Below are positions 24,788 through 34,185 of a stretch of DNA of 37,518 nucleotides, piece by piece; position 1 is the first letter of the stretch; each line of letters opens with the position of its first letter. The position numbers and the translations under genes were made by a program. The notes below the pieces were generated by a model. It was not told the DNA's origin. It ran no database searches and was given only the letters and a program-made list of their open reading frames with translations. Location of the stretch: NCBI GenBank assembly GCA_943329845.2, contig CALQFM020000038.1, forward strand, positions 1 through 37,518. The letters are read 5' to 3'. This DNA is from Candidatus Kuenenia stuttgartensis (GTDB lineage: Bacteria > Pseudomonadota > Alphaproteobacteria > SMXS01).

Positions 24788-27408
24788 GCGAAACCAAGGA
24801 AAGCGGCGACACGAAGCTCACCTTGTCGTCCGGCAAGACGCTTCAGCTGAAGAAGAGCGTCGACGCTGGCGGCGGCCAGGTGCGGCAAAGCCTGTCTCAT
24901 GGGCGCGGCAAGGCCGTGGTCGTGGAACGGAAGCGTCGCCGCACGTTCACTCGCGACGGTGAACCGGGCCATGGCGAATTCGGCGGCGATGTCTCCGACG
25001 GCCACCTGAGCCAGGGCGAGAAGGCCGTCCGTCTGCGGGCGCTCGAAGAGGCGCGCAAGCAGGAGGCGCTGGAGAAGCAGCGCCAGGAAGAGGAAGCCAA
25101 GCGCCTCGCCGAGGAAGAAGCCCGCCGCAAGGCAGAGGAAGAAGAACGCCGCCGCCTGGCTGCCGAAGAGGCTGCCCGGAAGGCGAAGGAAGAGGCGCTC
25201 AAGCCGAAGGACGAGTCGAAGCCCGCCGAACAGCCGGCGCCGGCCAGCTTGCTGGCCAATCCGGCGGTCACCGTCGCCAAGCCGAAGCCGCGGGTCGAGC
25301 CCGTCGCGCCGCCGCCGCCGGTCGCGAAGACCCGGACTCCCGACGTCGTCGTGCCGCCGCCGGTCGAGGAAGCCCGCCGTCCGAAGCCCGAGGACCGGAT
25401 CAAGACCGCGACGCTGATCGACGAGGAAGAGGAAGACGAGCGCAAGAAGCGCGCCCGCGCCGGCGCCGGCGCGGCCAAGGTCCAGCACACCAAGCCGGCG
25501 CCGAAGGTCGATTCGCGCCGTGCCAACTCCAAGCTGACCGTCCAGCGCGCGCTGGACGACGGTGCCGAGGAACGGCAGCGCTCGCTGGCCGCCATGCGCC
25601 GTGCCCGTGAAAAGCAGAAGGCGATGCGCCGTACGGTCGGCACGCCGGAGAAGCTGTTCCGCGAAGTCATAGTGCCCGAAAACATCACCGTGGCCGAGCT
25701 GGCCAACCGCATGACCGAGCGCGCCAACGACGTGGTGCGCGAATTGATGAAGATCGGCGTGCTGGTGAGTGTCAACGACACCATCGACGCGGACACCGCG
25801 GAAATCATCGTCGCCGAGATGGGCCACAAGATGAAGCGCGTGTCTGAATCCGACGTCGAGGCCGGCCTGACCGGCGCGGCCGACAGCCCGGATGATCTGC
25901 GGCCCCGTCCGCCGGTCGTGACCGTGATGGGCCACGTCGACCACGGCAAGACGTCGCTGCTCGACGCGCTGCGCGCCACCGACGTGGTGTCGGGCGAGGC
26001 GGGCGGCATCACCCAGCATATCGGTGCCTATCAGGTCACCATGCCGGGCGGCGACAAGATCACCTTCCTCGACACGCCCGGCCATTCGGCGTTCACCGCC
26101 ATGCGCGCTCGCGGCGCCCAGGTGACCGACATCGTGGTGCTGGTCGTGGCGGCCGACGACGGCATCATGCCGCAGACGGTCGAGGCGATTCAGCACGCCC
26201 GCGCGGCCAACGTGCCGATCATCGTCGCGATCAACAAGATCGACAAATACGACGCCAACCCGGAGAAGATCCGCCAGGCGCTGCTGCAATACGAGATCGT
26301 CGTCGAAAGCCTCGGCGGCGATACGCTCGACATCGAGGTGTCGGCCAAGGAACGCACCAATCTCGACAAGCTGGAGGAAGCCATCATCCTCCAGGCCGAG
26401 GTGCTGGAACTTGCCGCCAATCCCGAACGTCCGGCGGAAGGCGTGGTCATCGAATCCATGCTCGACAAGGGCCGCGGCGCCGTCGCCACGGTGCTGGTCA
26501 CGCGCGGCACCTTGCGCATCGGCGACATCTTCGTGATGGGCGCCGAGTCGGGCCGCGTCCGGGCGCTGATCGACGACAAGGGCAACACCATCAAGGAAGC
26601 CGGTCCGTCACAGCCGGTCGCCGTGCTCGGCGCCACCAGCGCGCCCATGGCGGGCGACGACTTCCTGGTGGTCGAGACCGAGGCCCGCGCCCGCGAGATC
26701 TCGGCCTACCGCCAGCGTCAGCTGAAGGAGAAGCTTGCCGGCCCGATGGAGCGCGCGTCGCTCGAATCGATGCTGGAGAAGCTGAAGACCAAGGAAGTGC
26801 AGGAACTGCCCGTGGTCATCAAGGCCGACGTGCATGGCTCGGCGGAAGCCGTCACCAGTTCGCTGCAGGCTATGAACACCGACGAAGTGGCGGTGAAGGT
26901 GCTGCTCAGCGGCGTCGGCGGCGTGTCCGAATCCGACGTGGCGCTGGCCGAGGCGTCGAAGGCGCCGATCCTGGCCTTCAACGTCCGCGCCCAGGGCAAG
27001 GCCCGCGCCATGGCCGATCAGAACGGCGTCGAGATTCGCTACTACTCGGTGATCTACGACCTCGTCGACGACATCAAGGCCGCGCTGTCGGGCATGCTGT
27101 CGCCGGAAATCCGCGAGACCATCGTCGGCATCGCCGAGGTCAAGGAAGTGTTCAACGCCGGCAAGGGCAAGGCCGCGGGTTGTATCGTGGTCGAGGGTGC
27201 GGCGCGTACCGACGTCCGCGCCCGCGTGCTGCGCGACGACGTGGTGGTGCATGACGGCAAGGTCAGCTCGCTCCGCCGTTTCCGCGACGAGGTCAAGGAA
27301 GTGGCCGCCGGCACCGAGTGCGGCATCACCATCGACAACTTCAACGACGTGAAGGCCGGCGACCGGATCGAGATGTACTCGGTCGAGGAACGCGCCCGCA
27401 CCCTGTAA
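24784..27408 (+). CDS. infB: Translation initiation factor IF-2
   Basis: IF-2 is the GTPase that brings initiator fMet-tRNA to the 30S subunit and drives subunit joining. The 874-residue protein starts with a short IF2-associated region ([20 protein letters not shown]), then a long Glu/Lys/Ala-rich, coiled-coil-like linker (about 80-240) and an IF2_N segment (about 290-340). The GTPase domain has G1 GHVDHGKT at residues 383-390, G3 DTPGH, G4 NKID and G5 SAK, followed by domains II-IV. It is coupled to the YlxR gene by overlap. Confidence 0.98.
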   Translation: MSETKESGDTKLTLSSGKTLQLKKSVDAGGGQVRQSLSHGRGKAVVVERKRRRTFTRDGEPGHGEFGGDVSDGHLSQGEKAVRLRALEEARKQEALEKQRQEEEAKRLAEEEARRKAEEEERRRLAAEEAARKAKEEALKPKDESKPAEQPAPASLLANPAVTVAKPKPRVEPVAPPPPVAKTRTPDVVVPPPVEEARRPKPEDRIKTATLIDEEEEDERKKRARAGAGAAKVQHTKPAPKVDSRRANSKLTVQRALDDGAEERQRSLAAMRRAREKQKAMRRTVGTPEKLFREVIVPENITVAELANRMTERANDVVRELMKIGVLVSVNDTIDADTAEIIVAEMGHKMKRVSESDVEAGLTGAADSPDDLRPRPPVVTVMGHVDHGKTSLLDALRATDVVSGEAGGITQHIGAYQVTMPGGDKITFLDTPGHSAFTAMRARGAQVTDIVVLVVAADDGIMPQTVEAIQHARAANVPIIVAINKIDKYDANPEKIRQALLQYEIVVESLGGDTLDIEVSAKERTNLDKLEEAIILQAEVLELAANPERPAEGVVIESMLDKGRGAVATVLVTRGTLRIGDIFVMGAESGRVRALIDDKGNTIKEAGPSQPVAVLGATSAPMAGDDFLVVETEARAREISAYRQRQLKEKLAGPMERASLESMLEKLKTKEVQELPVVIKADVHGSAEAVTSSLQAMNTDEVAVKVLLSGVGGVSESDVALAEASKAPILAFNVRAQGKARAMADQNGVEIRYYSVIYDLVDDIKAALSGMLSPEIRETIVGIAEVKEVFNAGKGKAAGCIVVEGAARTDVRARVLRDDVVVHDGKVSSLRRFRDEVKEVAAGTECGITIDNFNDVKAGDRIEMYSVEERARTL

Positions 27409-27430
27409 CGCGGGCGAAGGCAGGCAGGTC

Positions 27431-27832
27431 ATGAGCAAATCCCGTGGCGGTCCGCGGACCCAGCGCCAATCCCGCGTGGGCGAGGTGCTGCGCCATGCCT
27501 TGGCCGAGGTGCTGATGCGTGGTGACGTGCGCGATCCGGCGGTTCAGGGCATCTCGATCACCGTTACCGAGGTGGATGTGGGTCCGGACCTGAAGAACGC
27601 GACGGGCTATGTCATGACCTTGGGCGGCCAGGACGTGGAGAAGGCCGTCGCCGGCCTCAACCGGTCCGCCAAATTCCTGCGCGGGCAAGTGGGACACATG
27701 GTCGATATGCGCTATGTGCCGCAACTGCGCTTCGAGGTCGATCGTACGTTCGAGCAGGCGGCCAAGATCGACGCCCTGCTGCGCCAGCCCAAGGTCGCCC
27801 GCGACCTCGGCCATTCCTCCGACGAAGAATAG
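27431..27832 (+). CDS. rbfA: RbfA, 30S ribosome-binding factor
   Basis: RbfA is a KH-fold factor needed for 16S rRNA 5'-end maturation and cold adaptation. The 133-residue sequence shows RQSRVGEVLRHALAEVL at the start and FLRGQVGHMVDMRYVPQLRFEVD in the middle, both characteristic. It lies 22 bases after infB and 6 bases before truB. Confidence 0.96.
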   Translation: MSKSRGGPRTQRQSRVGEVLRHALAEVLMRGDVRDPAVQGISITVTEVDVGPDLKNATGYVMTLGGQDVEKAVAGLNRSAKFLRGQVGHMVDMRYVPQLRFEVDRTFEQAAKIDALLRQPKVARDLGHSSDEE

Positions 27833-27838
27833 AATTTC

Positions 27839-28732
27839 ATGGGTCGCAAAAGGAAAGGCCGGCCGATCAGCGGCTGGGTCGTGCTCGACAAGCCGTCGGG
27901 CATCACCTCGGCCCACGCGGTCGCCCGGGTGAAGCGGTTTCTCGACGCCGCCAAGGTCGGCCACGCCGGCACCCTCGATCCGCTGGCGACGGGCGTGCTG
28001 CCGCTGGCGCTGGGCGAGGCGACCAAGCTGGTCTCCTACGCCATGGACGGCTCCAAGTCCTACCGTTTCACTGTCCAGTGGGGTGAGGGCCGAGACACCG
28101 ACGACACCGAGGGCGCGGTGACCGGCCTGAGCGACGTGCGCCCGTCGGCCGAACAGATTGAGGCCGCGCTGCCCGCCTTCACCGGCGTCATCATGCAGAA
28201 GCCGCCGTCGTTCTCGGCGATCAAGGTCGACGGCGAACGCGCCTACGACCTGGCCCGCGAGGGCGCGCCGCCGGATCTGCCGCCGCGGGAGGTGGAAGTC
28301 AAACGCTTCGTCCTGCTCGCCGCCCATGCGGACAGCGCCGAATTCGAAATGGACTGCGGCAAGGGCACCTATGTGCGTTCGATTGCCCGCGATCTGGCGC
28401 AGGCGCTGGGCACCTTCGGCCATGTCACGGCGCTGCGCCGGACCCGGGTCGGCCCCTTCGGCGAAGACCAAGCATTTTCACTGGATAAGCTTGGGGAATT
28501 GGACCATAGTGCGCCGCCTTGTGGACTTTTGCTGCCCATTGAGACACCGCTGGACGACATCCCGGCGGTCGCCGTAATGGAAAGCGAGGCCGACCGCTTA
28601 CGTCATGGCCAGCCGGTATTCGTACCGCGCCAGCTCGATGGCGAGGTGGTTATCAAGGTGTCCGGGAAGGCTGTCGGAATCGGCGTGCTCACGGACGGAA
28701 ACCTGAAGCCCAAGCGGCTTTTCAACCTCTGA
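27839..28732 (+). CDS. truB: TruB, tRNA pseudouridine55 synthase
   Basis: TruB makes pseudouridine 55 in the T-loop of tRNAs and acts as a tRNA chaperone. The 297-residue protein has the motif VGHAGTLDPLATGVLPLALG with catalytic Asp47, KSYRF near residue 78 and GTYVRSIARDLAQALG near 180. Its start follows rbfA by 6 bases. The operon continues to rpsO after 12 bases. Confidence 0.97.
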   Translation: MGRKRKGRPISGWVVLDKPSGITSAHAVARVKRFLDAAKVGHAGTLDPLATGVLPLALGEATKLVSYAMDGSKSYRFTVQWGEGRDTDDTEGAVTGLSDVRPSAEQIEAALPAFTGVIMQKPPSFSAIKVDGERAYDLAREGAPPDLPPREVEVKRFVLLAAHADSAEFEMDCGKGTYVRSIARDLAQALGTFGHVTALRRTRVGPFGEDQAFSLDKLGELDHSAPPCGLLLPIETPLDDIPAVAVMESEADRLRHGQPVFVPRQLDGEVVIKVSGKAVGIGVLTDGNLKPKRLFNL

Positions 28733-28744
28733 AGGAGATATCCG

Positions 28745-29014
28745 ATGTCGATTGCCGCTTCCCGCAAGGAAGAACTCATTGGTGAATTCGCGGTCGTCAA
28801 GGGCGACACCGGTTCCCCCGAAGTCCAGGTCGCGATCCTGACCGAACGGATCAACAACCTGACCGAGCACTTCAAGACCCACAAGAAGGACAACCACTCG
28901 CGCCGCGGCCTCATCAAGATGGTGAACCAGCGCCGCAGCCTGCTGGCCTATGTCAAGAAGGTGGACGAGGCGCGCTACAGTTCGCTGATCCAGCGTCTTG
29001 GACTGCGCAAGTAA
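28745..29014 (+). CDS. rpsO: Ribosomal protein S15
   Basis: S15 is a primary 16S rRNA-binding protein of the 30S platform. The 89-residue length and the sequences [29 protein letters not shown] and [12 protein letters not shown] are diagnostic. The ribosome site is very strong (GAAGGAGATAT). A terminator-like hairpin lies 8 bases after the stop. Confidence 0.98.
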   Translation: MSIAASRKEELIGEFAVVKGDTGSPEVQVAILTERINNLTEHFKTHKKDNHSRRGLIKMVNQRRSLLAYVKKVDEARYSSLIQRLGLRK

Positions 29015-29021
29015 CAGGAAG

Positions 29022-29051
29022 GCGCCGGCATCGTCCGGCGCTTTCGCTTTT
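29022..29051 (+). terminator. Terminator-like hairpin after rpsO
   Basis: GCGCCGG (29022-29028) and CCGGCGC (29035-29041) form a perfect seven-pair GC stem with a CATCGT loop, followed by TTTCGCTTTT. The U-tract is interrupted, so partial read-through into pnp is likely. Confidence 0.75.
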
Positions 29052-29088
29052 AAGGCCCGCCCCACAGCGAAAGCGCCGAATGGGGCGG
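29037..29088 (+). promoter_or_regulatory. Competing stem-loops in the pnp leader
   Basis: GGCGCTTTCGCT (29037-29048), which contains most of the terminator 3' arm, is perfectly complementary to AGCGAAAGCGCC (29066-29077). A third stem pairs CCGCCCCA (29057-29064) with TGGGGCGG (29081-29088). The middle pairing excludes the other two, so the RNA can take at least two forms. Confidence 0.6.
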
Positions 29089-29166
29089 CAACACCGACCT
29101 TCGAATTGAAAGAGTCGAGGAAGGAGCGGCTGGCAATGGGGCTGGCCGCGCAAGAAGGAATTCAAA

Positions 29167-31308
29167 ATGTTCAATATCACCCGTAAGGAACTCAACTGGG
29201 GCGGCCGCAAGCTGGTCCTGGAAACCGGCCGTGTCGCCCGTCAGGCCCACGGCGCCGTCATGGCCAGCTACGGCGACACCGTCGTGCTGTGCACCGTGGT
29301 CGCGGAAAAGGCGCCCAAGCCGGGCCTGGACTTCTTCCCGCTGACCGTCAACTACACCGAGAAATACTACGCCGCCGGCAAGATCCCGGGCGGCTTCTTC
29401 AAGCGCGAGGGCCGTCCGACCGAGAAGGAGACGCTGACCTCGCGCCTCATCGACCGCCCGATCCGTCCGCTGTTCCCGTCGGCGTTCCGCAACGAGACCC
29501 AGGTGCTGTGCACCGTGCTCAGCCACGACATGGAGAACGATCCGGACGTCGTCGCGCTGATCGGCGCCTCGGCGGCGCTGACCCTGTCGGGCATTCCGTT
29601 CCTGGGCCCGATCGCCGGCGCCCGCGTCGGCTACATCGACGGCCAGTACGTGCTGAACCCGTCGATCGACGATCTGCCGACCTCGCAGCTCGACCTGGTC
29701 GTCGCCGGCACCAGCACCGCGGTGCTGATGGTGGAATCGCAGGCCGCCGAGCTGAGCGAAGAGATCATGCTGGGCGCGGTCGTGTTCGGCCATGACCAGA
29801 TGCAGGCGGTGATCAACCTGATCATCGACCTGGCCGAGGACGCGGCGAAGGATCCGTGGAACCTGCCGGAAGCCCCGGACCACAGCGCGCTCGAGGCCCG
29901 TGTGACCGAACTGGGCGAGGCCAGCCTGCGCGCCGCCTACGCCAACACCGACAAGCAGGTCCGCACCAAGGCGATCAGCGAGGCCAAGAGCCAGGTCGTC
30001 TCGGCACTGACCGACATGGATCCGCCGGCCGATCCCAGCGTGGTGAAGACCCTGCTGAAGGATCTGGAAAAGGACATCGTCCGCGGCAACATCATCAAGA
30101 CCGGCAAGCGCATCGACGGCCGTGACCTGGTCACCGTCCGCCCGATCCTGGCCGAGGTGACGGTTCTGCCGCGCACCCACGGTTCGTGCCTGTTCACCCG
30201 CGGCGAGACCCAGTCGCTGGGCGTCGTGACGCTGGGCACCGGCGACGACGAGCAGATCATCGACTCGCTCGAGGGCAACTGGCGCTCGCGCTTCATGCTG
30301 CACTACAACTTCCCGCCCTTCTCGGTCGGCGAAGTGGGCCGTTCCGGCTTTACCGGCCGCCGCGAGGTGGGTCACGGCAAGCTGGCGTGGCGCGCCCTTC
30401 AGGCGGTGCTGCCGTCGGCCGAAGAGTTCCCCTACACCATCCGCGTGGTGTCGGAGATCACCGAGTCCAACGGCTCCAGCTCCATGGCCACCGTGTGCTC
30501 CTCGTCCCTCGCCATGATGGACGCTGGCGTGCCGATCACCCGGCCGGTGTCGGGCATCGCCATGGGCCTGATCCTGGAGAAGGACGGCAGCTACGCCGTG
30601 CTGTCGGACATCCTGGGCGACGAGGACCACCTCGGCGACATGGATTTCAAGGTGGCGGGCACCTCGGTCGGCATCACCTCGCTGCAGATGGACATCAAGG
30701 TCACCGGCATCACCAAGGAGATCATGCAGACCGCTCTCGCGCAGGCGCAGGGCGGCCGCATCCACATCCTGGCGGAGATGGCCAAGTCGCTCGATCACGC
30801 CCGCGACGAGCTCAGCTCGAACGCGCCGCGCATCGAGACCATGTCCGTGCCGAAGGACAAGATCCGCGAAGTCATCGGTACCGGCGGCAAGGTGATCCGC
30901 GAGATCGTCGAGCAGACCGGCGCCAAGATCGACATCGAGGACGACGGCACGATCAAGATCGCCTCCAGCGATCCGGAAGCCATCAAGAAGGCCCGCGCGT
31001 GGATCACCGGCATCGTCGCCGAGCCGGAAATCGGCATGGTCTATGACGGCAAGGTGGTCAAGGTCGTCGATTTCGGCGCCTTCGTGAACTTCATCGGCAA
31101 CAAGGACGGCCTCGTCCACATCTCCGAGCTGCGCGAGGATCGTGTCGCCCAGGTCGGCGACGTGGTCAAGGAAGGCCAGCCGGTGAAGGTCAAGGTGCTG
31201 GGTGTCGACGACCGCGGCAAGGTGCGCCTGTCCATGCGGCTGGTGAACCAGGAAACCGGCGAGGAAATCGCCGATACCCGCGAAACCAAGAAGCAGCGTC
31301 GCGACTGA
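29167..31308 (+). CDS. pnp: Polynucleotide phosphorylase
   Basis: PNPase is the phosphorolytic 3'-5' exoribonuclease of the RNA degradosome. The 713-residue protein has two RNase PH domains (about 10-230 and 310-540; the second holds the active site around [20 protein letters not shown] and [17 protein letters not shown]), a KH domain (about 555-615; [15 protein letters not shown]) and a C-terminal S1 domain (about 620-690; [20 protein letters not shown]). The ATG has AAGGAATT in front. In E. coli, pnp controls itself through RNase III cleavage of a leader hairpin; the complex leader here may serve a similar purpose. Confidence 0.98.
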   Translation: MFNITRKELNWGGRKLVLETGRVARQAHGAVMASYGDTVVLCTVVAEKAPKPGLDFFPLTVNYTEKYYAAGKIPGGFFKREGRPTEKETLTSRLIDRPIRPLFPSAFRNETQVLCTVLSHDMENDPDVVALIGASAALTLSGIPFLGPIAGARVGYIDGQYVLNPSIDDLPTSQLDLVVAGTSTAVLMVESQAAELSEEIMLGAVVFGHDQMQAVINLIIDLAEDAAKDPWNLPEAPDHSALEARVTELGEASLRAAYANTDKQVRTKAISEAKSQVVSALTDMDPPADPSVVKTLLKDLEKDIVRGNIIKTGKRIDGRDLVTVRPILAEVTVLPRTHGSCLFTRGETQSLGVVTLGTGDDEQIIDSLEGNWRSRFMLHYNFPPFSVGEVGRSGFTGRREVGHGKLAWRALQAVLPSAEEFPYTIRVVSEITESNGSSSMATVCSSSLAMMDAGVPITRPVSGIAMGLILEKDGSYAVLSDILGDEDHLGDMDFKVAGTSVGITSLQMDIKVTGITKEIMQTALAQAQGGRIHILAEMAKSLDHARDELSSNAPRIETMSVPKDKIREVIGTGGKVIREIVEQTGAKIDIEDDGTIKIASSDPEAIKKARAWITGIVAEPEIGMVYDGKVVKVVDFGAFVNFIGNKDGLVHISELREDRVAQVGDVVKEGQPVKVKVLGVDDRGKVRLSMRLVNQETGEEIADTRETKKQRRD

Positions 31309-31334
31309 TCGAGCTTGGATTCCGGACGGTTTTG

Positions 31335-31362
31335 GCCTATGTGCCTGCATAGGCACAAAGGC
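31335..31362. repeat. 12-bp inverted repeat between pnp and the flavin oxidoreductase gene
   Basis: GCCTATGTGCCT (31335-31346) and AGGCACAAAGGC (31351-31362) pair with a single A-A mismatch across a GCAT loop. There is no U-tract on either strand. It may be an mRNA 3'-end structure for pnp or an operator for the next gene. Confidence 0.5.
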
Positions 31363-31385
31363 TGAACCGTACGGATCCGCGCAAG

Positions 31386-32783
31386 ATGAAGGCGCTCAAC
31401 GCCATCAGGATCGCTGGCAAGGAAGTCCTGCCGCTCATCGAGGGCGGCAAGGGCATCTCCATCTCCAATGGCGCGAGCGCGGGCGCGTGGGCCGGTGCCG
31501 GCGGCATCGGCACCGTCTCCTGCGTCAACGCCGACAGCTATGGTCCCGACGGCAGGCTGATACCGCAGCTCTACAAGGGCCGCACCCGTGTCGACCGGCA
31601 CGAGGAGCTGATCGACTTCGGCATCAAGGGCGGTCTCGCCCAGATCCGCGAGGCCTATGAGCGGGCCGCCGGCAACGGCTTCATCAACATCAACGTGCTG
31701 TGGGAAATGGGCGGCGCCCAGCGGGTGCTGCACGGCGTACTGGAGCGGGCGAAAGACCTGGTTCACGGCGTCACCTGCGGCGCCGGCATGCCCTACAAGC
31801 TGGGCGAGATCGCCGCCCGCTACGGGATTCGCTACTACCCGATCATTTCTTCCGGACGCGCCTTCCGCGCCCTGTGGAAGCGCGCCTATTTCAAGTTCGC
31901 CGAGATGCTGGGCGGCGTGGTCTACGAAGACCCGTGGCTGGCCGGCGGCCATAACGGCCTTTCGAATTCCGAAGACCCGCTGCGGCCCGAGGCGCCCTAT
32001 CCGCGCATCGTCGAGCTGCGCAAGACCATGAACGAGTTCGGCCTGCAGGATACGCCGATCATCATGGCCGGCGGCGTCTGGTACCTGCGCGACTTCGAGG
32101 ACTGGATCGACAACCCCGAAGTGGGACCGATCGTCTTCCAGTTCGGCACCCGCCCGCTGCTGACCCGGGAAAGCCCGATTCCCGAGCTGTGGAAGCAGCG
32201 GCTGATGACGCTGGAGGAAGGCGACGTGCAGCTGCACCGCCATTCGCCCACCGGTTTCTATTCATCCGCCGTTCGCAACGAGTTCCTGGTCGAGCTCGAT
32301 GCCCGCAGCGAGCGCCAGATCGCCTATACCGCCGAGCCGGTCGGCGAGCACCAGGTGCCGTTCTCGCTGGGCGCCCGCAAGAACACCGTGTTCCTGACAC
32401 CGGGCGACGCCGATCATGTTGCGGCCTGGCAGGCCCAAGGCTACGACCAGCCCATGCGCACGCCGGACCAGACGCTGATCTTCGTCGCCGCCGGCAAGCA
32501 GCGCGAGATCCAGAAGGACCAGGCCGACTGCATGGGCTGCCTCAGCGCCTGCAAGTTCTCCAACTGGGCCGATCACGGCGACTTCTCCAACGGCAAGAAG
32601 GCCGATCCGCGCAGCTTCTGCATCCAGAAGACGCTGATGGACATCGCCCATGGCGGCGACCTGGACAACAATTTGATGTTCGCCGGCCACAGCGCCTACC
32701 GCTTCAAGCAGGACCCGTTCTACTCGAACGGCTTCGTCCCCACGGTCAAGCAGCTCGTCGAGCGGATCTGCACCGGCGACTGA
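31386..32783 (+). CDS. NMO-family NAD(P)H-dependent flavin oxidoreductase with C-terminal cysteine cluster
   Basis: This 465-residue enzyme belongs to the nitronate monooxygenase/2-nitropropane dioxygenase superfamily, an FMN-binding TIM barrel. GVTCGAGMPYKLGEIAARYG (about 130-150) and MAGGVWYLRDFEDW (about 225-240) fit the FMN and phosphate loops, and the substrate could be a nitronate, an enoyl thioester or a quinone. Beyond the barrel lies an extra domain with Cys382, Cys385, Cys389 and Cys412 (C-x2-C-x3-C-x22-C, in DCMGCLSACKFSNW and RSFCIQK), which looks like a 4Fe-4S site and is not part of classic NMO. The gene stands alone, 77 bases after pnp, and is convergent with the GST gene. Family sure, reaction unknown. 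Confidence 0.86.
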   Translation: MKALNAIRIAGKEVLPLIEGGKGISISNGASAGAWAGAGGIGTVSCVNADSYGPDGRLIPQLYKGRTRVDRHEELIDFGIKGGLAQIREAYERAAGNGFININVLWEMGGAQRVLHGVLERAKDLVHGVTCGAGMPYKLGEIAARYGIRYYPIISSGRAFRALWKRAYFKFAEMLGGVVYEDPWLAGGHNGLSNSEDPLRPEAPYPRIVELRKTMNEFGLQDTPIIMAGGVWYLRDFEDWIDNPEVGPIVFQFGTRPLLTRESPIPELWKQRLMTLEEGDVQLHRHSPTGFYSSAVRNEFLVELDARSERQIAYTAEPVGEHQVPFSLGARKNTVFLTPGDADHVAAWQAQGYDQPMRTPDQTLIFVAAGKQREIQKDQADCMGCLSACKFSNWADHGDFSNGKKADPRSFCIQKTLMDIAHGGDLDNNLMFAGHSAYRFKQDPFYSNGFVPTVKQLVERICTGD

Positions 32784-32801
32784 CCGGATTCTCTCCGGTG
32801 C

Positions 32802-33440
32802 TCAATCCAGCTTCGGCGGCAGATCCGGGTCGCCCTTCTTCGCCGCGCGCCGGTACGCCGGCCGCTCGCCGATGCGCTTCAGATAGGCCAGCAGGTTGGG
32901 CATGCCGGAGATGTCACGCGGCACGAACAGCCGCATGGTGGTCAGCGGGAACAGCATGATGATGTCGGCGGCGGTGAACTCGCTGCCGGCGAAATAGCGC
33001 GCCTTGCCCAGCCGGTCCTCGACCATGGCGAAAGCCTTGTCGCCGCGACCGCGTAGCGCCTTGGTCATGTCGGTTTCCGGCGCGCCGAGCATCTGCAGGA
33101 TGATGCCGACCATGCCGCTCGGCATCATCGAGGCGTTGGCGAAGTGGAACCAGAACAGGAAGTCCGGATAGTTCGGATGATCGGGCGCGAGCTTCAGCCG
33201 GCCGTTGCCGTATTTGGCGATGATGTACTCGATGATCGCGCCCGACTCGCCCAGCACCAGGTCGCCGTCGGTGATCACCGGCGCGGTGCCGAACGGATGG
33301 ATCGCCTTGTATTCTGCGGGCGCGAGCCTCGTCACCGGGTCGCGGTCGTATTTCTTCATCTCATAGGGAATTTGCAGCTCCTCACAAAGCCAGACGATCC
33401 GGTCCGATTGCGAGATGCCCAGATGATGCACGGTCAGCAT
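32802..33440 (-). CDS. Glutathione S-transferase family protein
   Basis: This cytosolic GST of 212 residues has an N-terminal thioredoxin-like domain (LTVHHLGISQSDRIVWLCEELQ, then GTAPVITDGDLVLGESGAII, with the cis-Pro before VIT and the ES glutathione-binding pair) and a helical C-terminal domain (about 90-205). I start at the ATG at 33440, which has AGGGGAG in front; a longer frame upstream adds 28 unrelated residues. It faces the flavin oxidoreductase gene; a short dyad, ACCGGA-N5-TCCGGT (32783-32799), lies between the two stops. The substrate is unknown. Confidence 0.92.
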   Translation of the reverse strand: MLTVHHLGISQSDRIVWLCEELQIPYEMKKYDRDPVTRLAPAEYKAIHPFGTAPVITDGDLVLGESGAIIEYIIAKYGNGRLKLAPDHPNYPDFLFWFHFANASMMPSGMVGIILQMLGAPETDMTKALRGRGDKAFAMVEDRLGKARYFAGSEFTAADIIMLFPLTTMRLFVPRDISGMPNLLAYLKRIGERPAYRRAAKKGDPDLPPKLD

Positions 33441-33554
33441 GTCGTTAGCTCCCCTGAAATGGCTGCGAGAGTCGTAGCCCGACCGGAGCGCGCGCGCCAT
33501 GATTACCGTCGCGCGGCACCGCACGGCGACAGTGCCTGGTTACACGCGATGGCG

Positions 33555-34040
33555 TTACTGCGGCGATGCCGGATCGGCCGGGGCCAATACCTGCTGCATG
33601 TCGGTGACCATCAGCACCATGGGCGAGATGTGCCCGGGGCCCGAGCCGTGAACCAGCGTGCCGGATACGACGAAGCTGGTGCCGGTGAGCTCGGCGCGGA
33701 ACTGCGGGCCGCCCTGCCCGAACATCAGCTGCACCGAGTTGACGTTCTGCTCGGCCGTGTTGTCCGGATTGGCCGGATCGGCGTCGACGCAGATCGCCGG
33801 GCTGAGCTGCAGGATCGGTACCTGGATGATGGCGTCGGTCTTGGGCGTGGCGCCGTAGCCGGGGGGGCCGGACGCCTGCAGCGAGGTGACCATTCCCGTC
33901 AGCGCGACGGGCGCGGGGCCGTATTTCTGGCAGGTCTGCTGGGCGGACGCCGCGCCGGACAGGGACAGAGGGGCGAGCGTCACCGCGACGGCGATGACGA
34001 CAAGACGGCGCGGCACGGCCGGGATGAATTTACGGGGCAT
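33555..34040 (-). CDS. Secreted DUF4431-like protein
   Basis: This periplasmic protein of unknown function has 161 residues from the ATG at 34040 (ribosome site GGGAGG). A signal peptide (LVVIAVAVTLAPLSLSGAASA, cleaved about before QQTCQ) precedes a mature domain that matches the DUF4431 layout: CQKYGPAPVALTGMV, then AICVDADPANPDNTAEQNVNSVQLMF and FVVSGTLVHGSGPGHISPMVLMV. Two cysteines in the mature part could form a disulfide. It is divergent from irr with 145 bases between the starts. No function is known to me. Confidence 0.75.
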   Translation of the reverse strand: MPRKFIPAVPRRLVVIAVAVTLAPLSLSGAASAQQTCQKYGPAPVALTGMVTSLQASGPPGYGATPKTDAIIQVPILQLSPAICVDADPANPDNTAEQNVNSVQLMFGQGGPQFRAELTGTSFVVSGTLVHGSGPGHISPMVLMVTDMQQVLAPADPASPQ

Positions 34041-34119
34041 CGGGTGTTCCTCCCACGTTGAACGCAGACGAGGCAAACGACGAAAGCCCGCGATTGTGCC
34101 GCTCTGCGCGGCCCTCGCC

Positions 34120-34149
34120 TTGACTTTTGCAGTCTGGAGTCAATCTAAT
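34120..34149 (+). promoter_or_regulatory. Candidate promoter of irr
   Basis: TTGACT (34120-34125), 18 bp, TCTAAT (34144-34149). The -35 box also forms a perfect dyad with AGTCAA at 34138-34143, spanning most of the promoter, which could be a regulator site. The leader would be about 30 bases. Confidence 0.5.
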
Positions 34150-34185
34150 GACGGTGATGCGCATCCCGCCAACCGCGCATGTTCC

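Noticed and set aside
29050-31356. A very long open frame on the minus strand opposite pnp
   Set aside because: It is the antisense image of a GC-rich gene with strong codon bias; its translation is low-complexity (His/Asp/Arg-rich) and resembles no protein family, whereas pnp on the plus strand is unambiguous.
32783-32799. A bidirectional terminator between the NMO-family and GST genes
   Set aside because: The dyad ACCGGA-N5-TCCGGT is short and has no U-tract on either strand, so it was not listed as a feature.
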